DNA of 64,000 nucleotides from Alphaproteobacteria bacterium. Its GTDB lineage: Bacteria > Pseudomonadota > Alphaproteobacteria > Caulobacterales > Caulobacteraceae. Where the stretch lies: the NCBI GenBank assembly GCA_018821435.1, contig JAHJME010000022.1, positions 1 to 64,000 on the forward strand, written 5' to 3'. This document shows positions 39,879-48,036 of the stretch, piece by piece (within the stretch, counting starts at the first letter, position 1; the number at the start of each line of letters is the position of its first letter). The notes under the pieces are model-generated. The model worked only from the letters and a program-made list of their open reading frames with translations. It ran no database searches and was not told where the DNA came from. Both the position numbers and the translations under genes were made by a program.

Positions 39879-40148
39879 GTGACCACGATCCGCCCCAACC
39901 TCTATCCGCAGACCCAGGCCCACCCGCAGGCGCAGGACAGCGGCAAGCTGGCCGCTCAGCGTGCGTTCTTCGACGCGCTCAGCCAGGCCCGCGCCCCGAC
40001 CCAGACCGCCGCCGCGTCCGCGCCCACCACCACCGCCGCGACCCAGAGCGTCCAGCCCCCCGTTCAGCGCATGGCCGCGAACGCGATTCCGACGGAACAG
40101 CCGCAGAAAATCCTGCGCCCCGGCTCGCTGTTCGACATCCGCGTCTAG
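39879..40148 (+). CDS. Small hypothetical protein
   Basis: An 89-residue, soluble, Ala/Gln/Thr/Pro-rich protein with a GTG start. A helical N-terminal half (SGKLAAQRAFFDALSQA) is followed by a low-complexity linker and a short conserved-looking end (PQKILRPGSLFDIRV). No signal peptide or known domain is seen. It is possibly transcribed from the CtrA-like promoter region just upstream. The family is not recognised. Confidence 0.55.
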   Translation: MTTIRPNLYPQTQAHPQAQDSGKLAAQRAFFDALSQARAPTQTAAASAPTTTAATQSVQPPVQRMAANAIPTEQPQKILRPGSLFDIRV

Positions 40149-40202
40149 CTACACCGTGGCGGGTTGCACGGCTAAGTCTCGAAATTAACTCTAATTTATC
40201 GG

Positions 40203-40228
40203 GGAACGTCGTACCCCTCCGGCGGGTT
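40203..40228 (+). promoter_or_regulatory. Possible ECF-sigma (EcfG/SigT-type) promoter
   Basis: GGAAC, 17 bases, then GGTT resembles the general-stress consensus GGAAC-N16/17-CGTT with one mismatch in the -10 part. It points toward the small gene at 40260, with a leader of about 25 bases. Confidence 0.25.
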
Positions 40229-40259
40229 TGGTCCGTGCAACGCACAGTAGATGGGCCCC

Positions 40260-40448
40260 ATGGGACGCGATGACCGAGTTTACGAGGAGGCTGTCGCGCT
40301 ATGGCGCCAGCTCTATCGCGACCCGCCGCCCACCGAGGCGGGCGGCGCCGAAATCCTCGGCATGATCGTGGGCGGCCTGGCGGACGCGGACTACAACCGC
40401 ATCCAGACGCCGCACCTGCGCCCCAACAACATCACCTTCCCCAAGTAA
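40260..40448 (+). CDS. Small hypothetical protein
   Basis: A 62-residue soluble protein: GRDDRVYEEAVALWRQLYRD, then PPPTEAGGAEILGMIVGGL and a polar tail. A two-helix fold is likely. An alternative in-frame ATG is at 40251. It is preceded by an AT-richer stretch and a possible stress promoter, and it ends 11 bases from the convergent yciB gene. I do not recognise the family. Confidence 0.5.
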   Translation: MGRDDRVYEEAVALWRQLYRDPPPTEAGGAEILGMIVGGLADADYNRIQTPHLRPNNITFPK

Positions 40449-40459
40449 GGCGACTGCCC

Positions 40460-41041
40460 TTACTCGGTCGGCGGCGGCGGCAGCTCCTCGGCCTTGACGT
40501 ACTTCATCAAGAGCGGCGCGTGCGCCAGCGAGAAGAGCACCGTCAGGATCATCATCCCGGGGAAGCGGAAGAACACCCAGGTGCCGTCCGTCTGGGTACG
40601 CCAGACGAACTCGTTCAGCGCCGCCAGCGACAGGAACAGCCCGGCGTAGTTGAGGGTGAGCTGGCGCCAGGTGGCCTCCGGCATGTCGAACGCGTCGCCC
40701 AGGACCAGCTTCAGCGGATGCTTCTTCAGCACCAGCCCGCCCAGCAGCAGCAGGCCGATGGCGGTGTTCACGATGGTCGGCTTCACCTTCAGGATCCGAG
40801 GGTCGTGGAAGAACAACGACGCGCCACCGAACACCAGGCCCGCGCCGCCGACGAACAGCGGCAAGGGTGCGATGCGGCGCTCCACCGCAAAGCCCACCAC
40901 GATCGCCACCACCGAGCCGGCGACGAGGCCCCAGGTGGCCTTCTGGATGTCGCGGGTGATCAGGAACGCGGCCAGGAACGCGGCCAGGGCGGCGTAGTCC
41001 ACGAAGTACCGGACCCAGTGCCGGTTGTTTTCCGCGCTCAT
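40460..41041 (-). CDS. yciB: Inner-membrane septation protein YciB/IspZ
   Basis: A 193-residue protein with five or six membrane helices. Family blocks are VRYFVDYAALAAFLAAFLIT at the N terminus, DPRILKVKPTIVNTAIGLLL in the middle, and TWRQLTLNYAGLFLSLAALN near the end. Homologues help intracellular septation and envelope integrity. It overlaps the ftsY stop by 4 bases. Confidence 0.93.
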   Translation of the reverse strand: MSAENNRHWVRYFVDYAALAAFLAAFLITRDIQKATWGLVAGSVVAIVVGFAVERRIAPLPLFVGGAGLVFGGASLFFHDPRILKVKPTIVNTAIGLLLLGGLVLKKHPLKLVLGDAFDMPEATWRQLTLNYAGLFLSLAALNEFVWRTQTDGTWVFFRFPGMMILTVLFSLAHAPLLMKYVKAEELPPPPTE

Positions 41042-41982
41042 CGGATCGGTTCCTCGAGGCCCACCAGCGAGCGGGCGAACGCGCGCGCATTGAACGGTTG
41101 CAGATCGTCGATGCCCTCACCGACGCCGATCAGCTTGATCGGACTGTCCGACGCCTGGGCCACCGGCACCAGCACCCCGCCGCGCGCGGTGCCGTCCAGC
41201 TTGGTCATCACGATGCCCGAGACGCCGATCTGGTTGCCGAAGATGTTCTCTTGGGCCAGCGCATTCCGGCCCACGGTGGCGTCCAGCACCAGCAAAGTTT
41301 CGTGCGGGTAGGACGGGTCGACCTTCTTCACCACGCGTATGATCTTCAGCAGCTCGTCCATCAGGCCCTGCTTGTTCTGCAGGCGGCCGGCGGTGTCGAT
41401 CAGCACCACGTCGTAGCCCTCGTCCCGCGCCTTGGTCACCGCGTCGAACGCCAGGCCGGCCGCATCCGATCCCGTGGGTCGGCCCATGAAGTCGGCGCCG
41501 GCCCGCTCGGCCCAGATCTTCAGCTGCTCGACGGCGGCGGCGCGGAACGTGTCGCCCGCCACCACCAGCACCTTGGCGTCCTGGCGGCGCAGGTCCGAGG
41601 CGACCTTGCCCAGGGTGGTGGTCTTGCCCGAGCCGTTCACCCCGATGAACAGCACGACGTAGGGCTTGGGACCGGACAGCGGCTCGAACGAACCCTGGCG
41701 GTCCGACAGCTCGTCGCCGATGGCGACCGACAGCGCCTCGCGGATCTCGGCCTCGTCCACGTCTTTGCCGAACTTCTCGGCGGCGAAGCGTTCGGTGATG
41801 CGGGCGGCCGAGTGCGGACCCAGGTCCGCCTCGATGAGCATCTCTTCCAGCTCGTCGAGCTTGGCCTGGTCCAGGGGCTCCTTGGCCACGAAGACCTGGG
41901 CGATCTGATCGCCCATCTGCTTCGACGACTTGGTGAGCCCTTCCGTGAGCCGGGCGAACCAGCCGCGTTTGGGTTCTGACAT
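41038..41982 (-). CDS. ftsY: Signal recognition particle receptor FtsY
   Basis: A 314-residue SRP-type GTPase with only a short N-terminal region before the helical N domain, as usual in alphaproteobacteria. GTPase motifs are FIGVNGSGKTTTLGKVASDL (P-loop), VLIDTAGRLQNKQGLMDEL, and VMTKLDGTARGGVLVP. It docks Ffh-ribosome complexes at the membrane; ffh is in the same window at 57754. Confidence 0.97.
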   Translation of the reverse strand: MSEPKRGWFARLTEGLTKSSKQMGDQIAQVFVAKEPLDQAKLDELEEMLIEADLGPHSAARITERFAAEKFGKDVDEAEIREALSVAIGDELSDRQGSFEPLSGPKPYVVLFIGVNGSGKTTTLGKVASDLRRQDAKVLVVAGDTFRAAAVEQLKIWAERAGADFMGRPTGSDAAGLAFDAVTKARDEGYDVVLIDTAGRLQNKQGLMDELLKIIRVVKKVDPSYPHETLLVLDATVGRNALAQENIFGNQIGVSGIVMTKLDGTARGGVLVPVAQASDSPIKLIGVGEGIDDLQPFNARAFARSLVGLEEPIR

Positions 41983-42037
41983 GCCGGCCTTCTAGCGGCG
42001 CGCTTGCGCGGCGTCACGCGCCACCGCATCAAGGGGC

Positions 42038-42664
42038 ATGGACGCCCTGACCTCCACCCTCACCGTGCTGGACTACGCCGCCGTGGCGGTGTTCGGCGCG
42101 TCGGGCGCGCTGGCGGCCGCGCGGGGCCGGCACGACATCGTCACCTTCGGCTTCTTCGCGGCGGTGACGGGGGTCGGCGGCGGCACCCTGCGCGACCTGC
42201 TGATCGGGGCGCCGGTCTTCTGGGTGGGGCGGCCGGAGTACATCATCGTCTGCCTGGTCGGCGCGGTGGCGATCTGGGTGATGGGCTGGGGCCGGGAGCG
42301 GGAACGCATGCTGCTCTGGCTGGATGCCCTGGGGATGGCCGCCTACGCCGTGGTGGGCGCCCTGAAGGCGACGTCCCTGGGCATACCGCCGTTCTCGGCG
42401 GTGATCATGGGCGTGCTGACCTCGACCTTCGGCGGGGTGCTGCGCGACGTCCTGGCGCACGAACCCTCGATCCTGCTCCGCCGCGAGCTGTACGTGACCC
42501 CAGCTCTGGTGGGCGCGGCGGTGTTCGTGGGGCTGCATAGTTTCGACCTGCCGCTGGTGGTCAGCGGCGCCATGGGCTTCTTGGCCGCCTTCACGGTGCG
42601 AGCCGGCGCGATCCTGTTCGGCTGGCAGATGCCGGGGTTTCCGGGGCGGAGTCCGCCGACCTGA
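42038..42664 (+). CDS. TRIC-type cation channel family protein
   Basis: A 208-residue protein with seven membrane helices arranged as two similar halves, the TRIC (formerly UPF0126/YadS) family. The paired Gly-rich kinks are GVGGGTLRDLLIG and TFGGVLRDVLAHEPSIL. Bacterial members form trimeric potassium-permeable channels. It is the only rightward gene among the leftward dapF-mtaB-GFA-ftsY genes, so it probably has its own promoter. Confidence 0.88.
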   Translation: MDALTSTLTVLDYAAVAVFGASGALAAARGRHDIVTFGFFAAVTGVGGGTLRDLLIGAPVFWVGRPEYIIVCLVGAVAIWVMGWGRERERMLLWLDALGMAAYAVVGALKATSLGIPPFSAVIMGVLTSTFGGVLRDVLAHEPSILLRRELYVTPALVGAAVFVGLHSFDLPLVVSGAMGFLAAFTVRAGAILFGWQMPGFPGRSPPT

Positions 42665-42693
42665 CGAACCTCCACTGCGAAGCGGGGGAGGGA

Positions 42694-43140
42694 TCAGGTG
42701 TCGTGGTCGGGGTGCTGGTGGCTGACGACCTGCGCCTGGTAGGCGGCGGTCTTGGCCTGCCCCTCGGCCGACTGCGTCCGAAGCGATCCCAGCGCGTCCA
42801 CCCAGGGTAGCTTGGACTCCAGACCGATCTGGATCGTCGGCTCGATGTCGGCGGGGTCGTCGAACGCGCCGATGGCGATGTCGTAGAAGCCGGCCCCTTC
42901 GAACGTGAGCTGCGTGCCGCACTCAGGGCAGAAGCCGCGGCTCACGACGTTGGAGCTGGCGAACAGCTTCGGCTCACCCCGAGTCCAGGTGACCTGCTCC
43001 CGCGTCATCGCGACATAGGGGCCGTAGAACCCGCCGAACGCCTTCTGGCACATGCGGCAGTGGCAGATGCTGGCGCGGCCAAGCTCGCCTTCGACGCGGA
43101 ACCGCACGGCTCCGCACTGGCATCCGCCCGACCGAGTCAC
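42694..43140 (-). CDS. GFA-family (CENP-V/formaldehyde-activating-like) protein
   Basis: A 148-residue zinc protein. The Cys set is CQCGAV, CHCRMCQKAFGG, and FCPECGTQL, the two-zinc pattern of the GFA/DUF636 fold. The name comes from glutathione-dependent formaldehyde-activating enzyme, but most members have other or unknown activity. The start is GTG at 43140, overlapping the mtaB stop as GTGA. Confidence 0.85.
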   Translation of the reverse strand: MTRSGGCQCGAVRFRVEGELGRASICHCRMCQKAFGGFYGPYVAMTREQVTWTRGEPKLFASSNVVSRGFCPECGTQLTFEGAGFYDIAIGAFDDPADIEPTIQIGLESKLPWVDALGSLRTQSAEGQAKTAAYQAQVVSHQHPDHDT

Positions 43141-44423
43141 GCCGCCGCCAGCGCCATCGTTTCCGCCAGCAGGCGCTTGCCGTCGTGGCCGGTGACCCGC
43201 AAGGCCGCGACCTGGCCCACCACAGCCTCGCCCGTGAAAGCGATCTCGGTGAAATCCTCTGCCCGCGCCACGCCCGGCCGCTCGACCAGGCCCGATAGCG
43301 TCCGGCCGACCTGGCTGTCCAGGTGCCGCGCGAGACCCGCCTCGCCCGCCGCCCGCAGCCGCGCGGCGCGCGCCTTGACCACGTCGCGCTTCACCGCCGG
43401 CATCCGCGCCGCCGGCGTGCCGGGACGCGGGCTGAACGGGAAGACGTGCAGGAACGCCAGGCCCGCCTCCTCGACCAGCTTCAAGGTGTTCTCGAACATC
43501 TCGTCGGTCTCGGTCGGGAAGCCGGCGATCAGGTCGGCGCCGAACGCCGTGTCAGGGCGCACAGCCCGGACCTCGGCCACCAGCTTCAGCGCATCGGCGC
43601 GCAGATGGCGGCGCTTCATCCGCTTCAGGATCATGTCGTCGCCCGCCTGGAGCGACAGGTGCAGGTAGGGCATCAGCCGGGGCTCGGTGGCCAGGCAGCG
43701 CATCAGGTCGGGATCGATCTCGGCGGCGTCGATGGACGAGAGCCGGAGCCTCGGCAGGTCGGGAACCAGCTTCAGGATCCGCGCCACCAGCTGGCCCAGG
43801 GTCGGCTGGCCCGGCAGGTCGGAGCCCCAGCTGGTCACGTCCACGCCGGTCAGCACCACCTCCCGGTAGCCCTCGGCGGCCAGCCGCTGGACCTGGGCCA
43901 CCACCTCGCCCGCCGCGGCCGAGCGGGAATTCCCGCGGCCGTAGGGGATGATGCAGAAGGTGCAGCGGTGATCGCAGCCGTTCTGGACCTCGACATAGGC
44001 GCGCGCCCGATCCTTCAGGCCGTCGATCAGGTGTCCGGCCGTCTCGCGAACGCTCATGATGTCGTTGACGCGCACCCGCATGGGTTCGGCCTGTTCCGCG
44101 TAGACGCCCGCCTGGCTCTTCTCGGCGTTGCCCAGGACCAGGTCGACTTCCGGCATGGCGGCGAAGGCGGCCGGGTCGATCTGAGCCGCGCAGCCGGTGA
44201 CGATCACCCTGGCGCCCGGCCGCTCGCGGCGCGCCTTGCGGATCGCCTGGCGGGCCTGGCGCACCGCCTCGTTGGTGACGGCGCAGGTGTTGAACACAAT
44301 GGCGTCGGAGAGGCCATCCTCGGCCGCCCGCTTGCGGATGACCTCGCTCTCGTAGGCGTTCAGCCGGCAGCCGAACGTGACGATGTCCACGCCTCGGGCG
44401 TCGACGTCGTTCGTCGCGGTCAT
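43137..44423 (-). CDS. mtaB: tRNA-t(6)A37 methylthiotransferase MtaB
   Basis: A 428-residue radical-SAM methylthiotransferase that converts t6A37 to ms2t6A37. The N-terminal MTTase domain has three Cys (TFGCRLN, NTCAVT, VTGCAAQ). The radical-SAM core has CDHRCTFCIIPYGRGNSRS, and VVLTGVDVTSWG follows. A TRAM-like C-terminal region ends the protein. Its substrate base is made by TsaD, whose gene is also in the window. The ATG at 44423 lies 4 bases after the stop of the signal-peptidase-like gene. Confidence 0.95.
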   Translation of the reverse strand: MTATNDVDARGVDIVTFGCRLNAYESEVIRKRAAEDGLSDAIVFNTCAVTNEAVRQARQAIRKARRERPGARVIVTGCAAQIDPAAFAAMPEVDLVLGNAEKSQAGVYAEQAEPMRVRVNDIMSVRETAGHLIDGLKDRARAYVEVQNGCDHRCTFCIIPYGRGNSRSAAAGEVVAQVQRLAAEGYREVVLTGVDVTSWGSDLPGQPTLGQLVARILKLVPDLPRLRLSSIDAAEIDPDLMRCLATEPRLMPYLHLSLQAGDDMILKRMKRRHLRADALKLVAEVRAVRPDTAFGADLIAGFPTETDEMFENTLKLVEEAGLAFLHVFPFSPRPGTPAARMPAVKRDVVKARAARLRAAGEAGLARHLDSQVGRTLSGLVERPGVARAEDFTEIAFTGEAVVGQVAALRVTGHDGKRLLAETMALAAA

Positions 44424-44427
44424 GGCG

Positions 44428-45330
44428 TCAGGGGCGTCGGCCGACACGGCTCTTGTCCTTCGCATAGACGATCTTCAGCGCCACCGCGCAGATGTCGGAG
44501 CCCGGCACGGGGCCGAAGCTGCGCGAGTCCACCGCGTCGTCGCGATTGTCGCCCATCAGATACCACGAACCCGGGGCCAGCGTCGTGGCGCGCACCTGAT
44601 CGTGCGCCCCGTTGGGGCCGAAGTCGTAGATCCGATGACGCACGCCGTTGGCCAGGGTCTCTTCGAACTCGGTGACCCGGAGCGGCGTGCTCGGCATGGC
44701 GACCGAGCCCATCGGGCGCCGCGCGAGAGGCGTCCCGTCGATGGCCAGGAGGCCGTCCGTCATCGCGACGGTCTGGCCCGGACCCGCCACGATGCGGTGC
44801 ATGTACGGCGCGGCGTCGCCCGGCCGGCGGAAGACCACCACGTCGCCCACCTTCATGTCGCCGCGGCCGCAGTTCGCGCGCGCGCCCTCGACCATCACGA
44901 TGTCGCCCGGCTTCAGCGTCGGCTCCAGGGCGGCCGAGGTGATGTTGTAGGTCGGGTGCGGGCCGTAGGCGCCGAAGAGCATATTGGCCACGAACAACAG
45001 GGCCCAGGGCGCGATATAGAGCAGGGCCAGCTTGCTGGGACGCCCGCCCCGCGGCGGCGCGCGCCCGGCCAGCCAGGCGGCGTGCAGGCCGAAGACCGCC
45101 GCCAGCACCGCGGCGCCGACCAGCAGACCGTTCAGGCCATCGGCATAGATCCCGGGCGGCGAGGCCAGGGTCCATTCGTTCAGCGCCACGGCCCCGGCCA
45201 TCACGCCGACCACGGTGACGACCACCATCTTCCACGCGCCGGCGTAGGCATAGCCCACCGGCGGGAACAGGGCGTTGAGGATCAGGGCGATCCACCAGCG
45301 GCGAGGCCGCGGGGCATAGGTCTGCGTCAA
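44428..45330 (-). CDS. Signal-peptidase-I-like (S26) membrane protein lacking the catalytic Ser/Lys
   Basis: A 300-residue protein with about four N-terminal membrane helices and a C-terminal S26 domain. The conserved boxes are recognisable: TSAALEPTLKPGDIVMVE (box B), VGDVVVFRRPGDAAPYMHRI (box D), and LMGDNRDDAVDSRSFGPVP (box E). The nucleophile position of box B, Ser in active enzymes (SxSMxPTL), is Ala134. The general-base position of box D, Lys in active enzymes (Y-x-K-R), is His178. It is therefore predicted not to cleave signal peptides by the usual Ser/Lys mechanism. The start is TTG, overlapping the dapF stop; an ATG further in is less likely because it would cut the first helix. Confidence 0.8.
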   Translation of the reverse strand: MTQTYAPRPRRWWIALILNALFPPVGYAYAGAWKMVVVTVVGVMAGAVALNEWTLASPPGIYADGLNGLLVGAAVLAAVFGLHAAWLAGRAPPRGGRPSKLALLYIAPWALLFVANMLFGAYGPHPTYNITSAALEPTLKPGDIVMVEGARANCGRGDMKVGDVVVFRRPGDAAPYMHRIVAGPGQTVAMTDGLLAIDGTPLARRPMGSVAMPSTPLRVTEFEETLANGVRHRIYDFGPNGAHDQVRATTLAPGSWYLMGDNRDDAVDSRSFGPVPGSDICAVALKIVYAKDKSRVGRRP

Positions 45331-46148
45331 GGCAGCTCGCCCATGAAGTCCACGGCGGCCGGCCCGGTCATGATCACGTGGCCGTCCTCGCGCCACTCGA
45401 TGTGCAGCTCGCCGCCGTCCAGTTCCAGCGTGGCGTGACGACCGACCAGGTCGCGGCGCGAGGCCGCCACCAGGGCCGCGCAGGCGCCGGTGCCGCAGGC
45501 CTGGGTCAGGCCGGCGCCCCGTTCCCACACCCGCAGGCGGATGTAGTGGCGATCGACGATCTGGGCGAAGCCGACGTTCACGTGCTGCGGAAACAGCGGA
45601 TGCGTCTCGATCACCGGCCCGATCCTGGCGATCGGCACGGCCTCCACGTCCGGCACGAAGAACACCACGTGCGGGTTGCCCATGGAGACGCAGCCCGGAG
45701 GCGCCATCAGGTCGGCGTGGTGATAGAGGGCCACCTCCAGCGCGGCGGTGTCGTGTTCCTCGGCCAGCGGGATGTCCTGCCAGCCCAGGCCGGGCTCGCC
45801 CATGTCGACGCTGACCAGCCGGTCGCCGGCGCGGGTGGCGATCAGCCGGCCCGCCTTGGTCTCGATCACCGCCTCGTCCTTGCCGGACGACTGCATCAGC
45901 AGCCAGCCGACGCAGCGCGTGCCGTTGCCGCACGCCGAGACTTCCTCGCCGTCGGCGTTCCAGAACCGGACCTTGGCGTCGGCGTCCTCGGCCTTGTCGA
46001 TGACGATCAGCTGGTCGCAGCCGATCCCCGTCTTGCGGTCGGCGATCGCGCGCACCTCGTCCGCGGTGGGATCGAAGGGGGCGGTGCGGGTCTCGATCAC
46101 GACGAAGTCGTTGCCGAGACCGTTCATCTTGAGGAACGGACGGGTCAT
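45327..46148 (-). CDS. dapF: Diaminopimelate epimerase
   Basis: A 273-residue enzyme that converts LL- to meso-diaminopimelate for lysine and peptidoglycan. The two catalytic Cys lie in SACGNGTRCVGW and TQACGTGACAALVA. FLKMNGLGNDFVVIETR is the typical N terminus, reached by choosing the ATG at 46148. It is the first gene of the leftward dapF-(S26-like)-mtaB-GFA run. Confidence 0.96.
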   Translation of the reverse strand: MTRPFLKMNGLGNDFVVIETRTAPFDPTADEVRAIADRKTGIGCDQLIVIDKAEDADAKVRFWNADGEEVSACGNGTRCVGWLLMQSSGKDEAVIETKAGRLIATRAGDRLVSVDMGEPGLGWQDIPLAEEHDTAALEVALYHHADLMAPPGCVSMGNPHVVFFVPDVEAVPIARIGPVIETHPLFPQHVNVGFAQIVDRHYIRLRVWERGAGLTQACGTGACAALVAASRRDLVGRHATLELDGGELHIEWREDGHVIMTGPAAVDFMGELP

Positions 46149-46193
46149 GGGGGCCGCATATAGGCGAAACCCGGCCAAACCGCACCTGAGACC

Positions 46194-46224
46194 AAAAAGA
46201 GAGCCCCCGCTCGCGCGGAGGCTC
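46194..46224 (-). terminator. Rho-independent terminator of the PadR gene
   Basis: On the minus strand GAGCCTCCGC pairs with GCGGGGGCTC (one G-T pair) over a 4-base loop, followed by TCTTTTT. It lies 44 bases past the regulator's stop and insulates dapF. Confidence 0.85.
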
Positions 46225-46267
46225 AGGTCGGACCGCGGGGATTTGGGGAGGCGGCCCGGGCGTCAGG

Positions 46268-46837
46268 TCAGGTGCGCTCGATGGCGGCGGCGGTGTCGTC
46301 CAGCATGCCGATGATCCGGTCCAGCTCCTCGGGGCTGACGGGCCGGCCCATGCGATTCCGCAGCGCCATGCCGAGGTTCATCATCGCGCGGCCGATCCGG
46401 GGGCGGCCGGGGCCGGCGCTCTTGGAGGCCTCGTCGATCTTGGCGAAGACGGCCTCGACGCCGGGGCGGTTGCGCTCCAGCTCGGCCTTGCCCTCGGGGG
46501 TGATCTCGAAGTGCTTGCGGCCGGCCTCGCCTTCCGCCTGGCGGATGAAGCCTTCGTCCTCGAGCATGGCCAGGGTCGGGTAGACCACGCCGGGCGAGGG
46601 CCGATAGGCGCCGCCGGTGCGCTCTTCCAGTTCCTTGATCAGCTCGTAGCCGTGGCGGGCTTGCTCATCGAGCAGCGCCAGGACGACGAACCGCAGATCG
46701 CCGTGGCCAAAGAAGCGGCCGCCCCGGCCGCCACGACCGTGTTCGCGGCCTTCGCCGTGATGGCCCATCCGGCCGCCCCAGCCGCCACGCCCGCGATGAA
46801 AGCCGCGTTCGCTGTGTTCGTGAAAGTGTCTGTGCAT
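46268..46837 (-). CDS. PadR-family regulator, YqjI-like, with His/Gly-rich N terminus
   Basis: A 189-residue regulator. The first 45 residues hold nine His and many Gly/Arg (MHRHFHEHSERGFHRG and GRMGHHGEGREHGRGG), a probable metal-binding tail. The PadR winged helix begins at GRFFGHGDLRFVVLALLDEQ and has RHGYELIKELEERTGGAYRP and SPGVVYPTLAMLEDEG. The same layout occurs in E. coli YqjI, which represses an iron-reductase gene in response to nickel. Two palindromes with TTAGATAC/GTATCTAA-type halves lie just upstream, suggesting autoregulation. The neighbouring rightward VOC gene is another possible target. Confidence 0.88.
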   Translation of the reverse strand: MHRHFHEHSERGFHRGRGGWGGRMGHHGEGREHGRGGRGGRFFGHGDLRFVVLALLDEQARHGYELIKELEERTGGAYRPSPGVVYPTLAMLEDEGFIRQAEGEAGRKHFEITPEGKAELERNRPGVEAVFAKIDEASKSAGPGRPRIGRAMMNLGMALRNRMGRPVSPEELDRIIGMLDDTAAAIERT

Positions 46838-46853
46838 TTGGTTTTAGATCCTA

Positions 46854-46886
46854 TTTCGATATGTCTGATATTTAGATACATCGAAA
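46854..46886. promoter_or_regulatory. Operator-like inverted repeat upstream of the PadR gene
   Basis: TTTCGATATGTCT and AGATACATCGAAA are inverted copies with 11 of 13 matching positions and a 7-base spacer. The site begins 17 bases before the regulator's start codon and is far more AT-rich than its surroundings. Confidence 0.6.
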
Positions 46887-46909
46887 TTAAAGCCGGCTGC
46901 AAGCGCTTT

Positions 46910-46935
46910 TTAGATACAGTCTAAATCGTATCTAA
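46910..46935. promoter_or_regulatory. Perfect TTAGATAC-N10-GTATCTAA operator
   Basis: The 8-bp arms match perfectly with a 10-base spacer that itself contains GTCTAAATC. The half-site TTAGATAC also occurs at 46872-46879 in the first repeat, so two copies of one operator lie 30-40 bases apart. This is the likely binding site of the adjacent PadR/YqjI-like protein. Confidence 0.65.
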
Positions 46936-47040
46936 TTGGCACGCTGGCCGCCGGCCTCTCCGCCTCGGACCGAGCTTTTACGTGGACGGGCGAACATTCG
47001 TTCGGCAAGCCAGCCGCACGCGCGCCAGGAGACCTCCCGC

Positions 47041-47571
47041 ATGAGTCGATTGTTCGGACCGATCCGCCAGAACGGCTATGTGGTGCGCGATATCCGCGCG
47101 GCCATGGACCACTGGGTCAACGTGGTCGGGGTGGGGCCGTGGTTCTTCGTCGAACAGGTGAAGACCGACTGGTTCCGCCACCGCGGCGCGGACTCGCCCA
47201 TGACCATGAGCGTCGCCCTGGCCAACTCCGGCGACCTGCAGATCGAGCTGATCCAGCAGACCAACGACGCCCCGTCGCTCTACAAGGAATTCCTCGACGC
47301 CGGCCATGAGGGGCTGCAGCACCTGGCCTACTGGTCGAACGACTACCAAGGCCTCTACGACCGCGCACTGGGCCAGGGCTACACGGTCGGCCACGAAGGT
47401 CAGATCGGCGGCGAACAGGGCCGCTTCGCCTATTTCGACACCGCCGCCCCGCACCCGGGCGCGATGATCGAGATCTCGGACATCAGCGGAAACAAGGGCC
47501 GGTTCTTCGAGCACATCCGCAAGGCCGCCCAGGATTGGGACGGCGTCGATCCCATCCGCACGGTCGCCTGA
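47041..47571 (+). CDS. VOC-superfamily (glyoxalase-fold) protein
   Basis: A 176-residue protein of the vicinal-oxygen-chelate fold, nearest in build to glyoxalase_4/methylmalonyl-CoA-epimerase-type members. Visible strands are QNGYVVRDIRAAMDHWVNVV, GPWFFVEQVKTDWFRHRG, LQIELIQQTNDAPSLYKEFL, GLQHLAYWSND (metal His) and GAMIEISDISGNKG (metal Glu). The substrate is unknown. The ATG at 47041 fits the fold. It is followed 29 bases later by an NTF2-like gene. Confidence 0.8.
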   Translation: MSRLFGPIRQNGYVVRDIRAAMDHWVNVVGVGPWFFVEQVKTDWFRHRGADSPMTMSVALANSGDLQIELIQQTNDAPSLYKEFLDAGHEGLQHLAYWSNDYQGLYDRALGQGYTVGHEGQIGGEQGRFAYFDTAAPHPGAMIEISDISGNKGRFFEHIRKAAQDWDGVDPIRTVA

Positions 47572-47600
47572 CCGCCCCGACCGCCCAGAAGGAAAAGCCC

Positions 47601-48035
47601 GTGACCGACCTTGCCGAACGCCGCCTGAAGACGGTCCGCGACCACATGGCGCTGGAATGCGTCAACGACTGGGACGCCGTGATCGCGACCTTCGAGCACC
47701 CCCGCTACGAGATGTACGGCGCGGGCCAGGTCTTCGACGGCGAGACCCAGGTGCGCGGCTACTTCGCCGCCTCGCGGACGCCGTTCCCGGACCAGGCCAA
47801 TGAGATCATCGCCATCGCGCATGGCGGCGACACGGTGCTGGTCGAGTTCTTCCTGACCGGCACGCACCTTGGGCCGCTCAACCTGGGCCAGGGTCGCGTC
47901 GCCGAGCCCACGGGCAAGACCTTCCGGGTGCGGATGGCCGCCACCTTCGAATTCCCGCCCGGCGGCGACAAGGTGATCTGCGAGCGGCCCTACTTCGACC
48001 AGGGCGCGGTCCTGCGCGAACTGGGCCTCGTCTAG
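47601..48035 (+). CDS. NTF2-like/SnoaL-type protein
   Basis: A 144-residue alpha+beta-cone protein (SnoaL/NTF2-like). Features are RDHMALECVNDWDAVIATF, HPRYEMYGAGQVFDGETQVR and GYFAASRTPFPDQANEIIAI. The start is GTG at 47601 with AGAAGGA upstream. With the preceding VOC gene it probably forms a small catabolic or detoxifying operon. It is convergent with oxyR, 1 base apart. Confidence 0.75.
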   Translation: MTDLAERRLKTVRDHMALECVNDWDAVIATFEHPRYEMYGAGQVFDGETQVRGYFAASRTPFPDQANEIIAIAHGGDTVLVEFFLTGTHLGPLNLGQGRVAEPTGKTFRVRMAATFEFPPGGDKVICERPYFDQGAVLRELGLV

Positions 48036-48036
48036 G

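Noticed and set aside
44428..45330. Calling this gene lepB, the active signal peptidase I
   Set aside because: The catalytic Ser and Lys positions are Ala and His, so an active enzyme should not be assumed.
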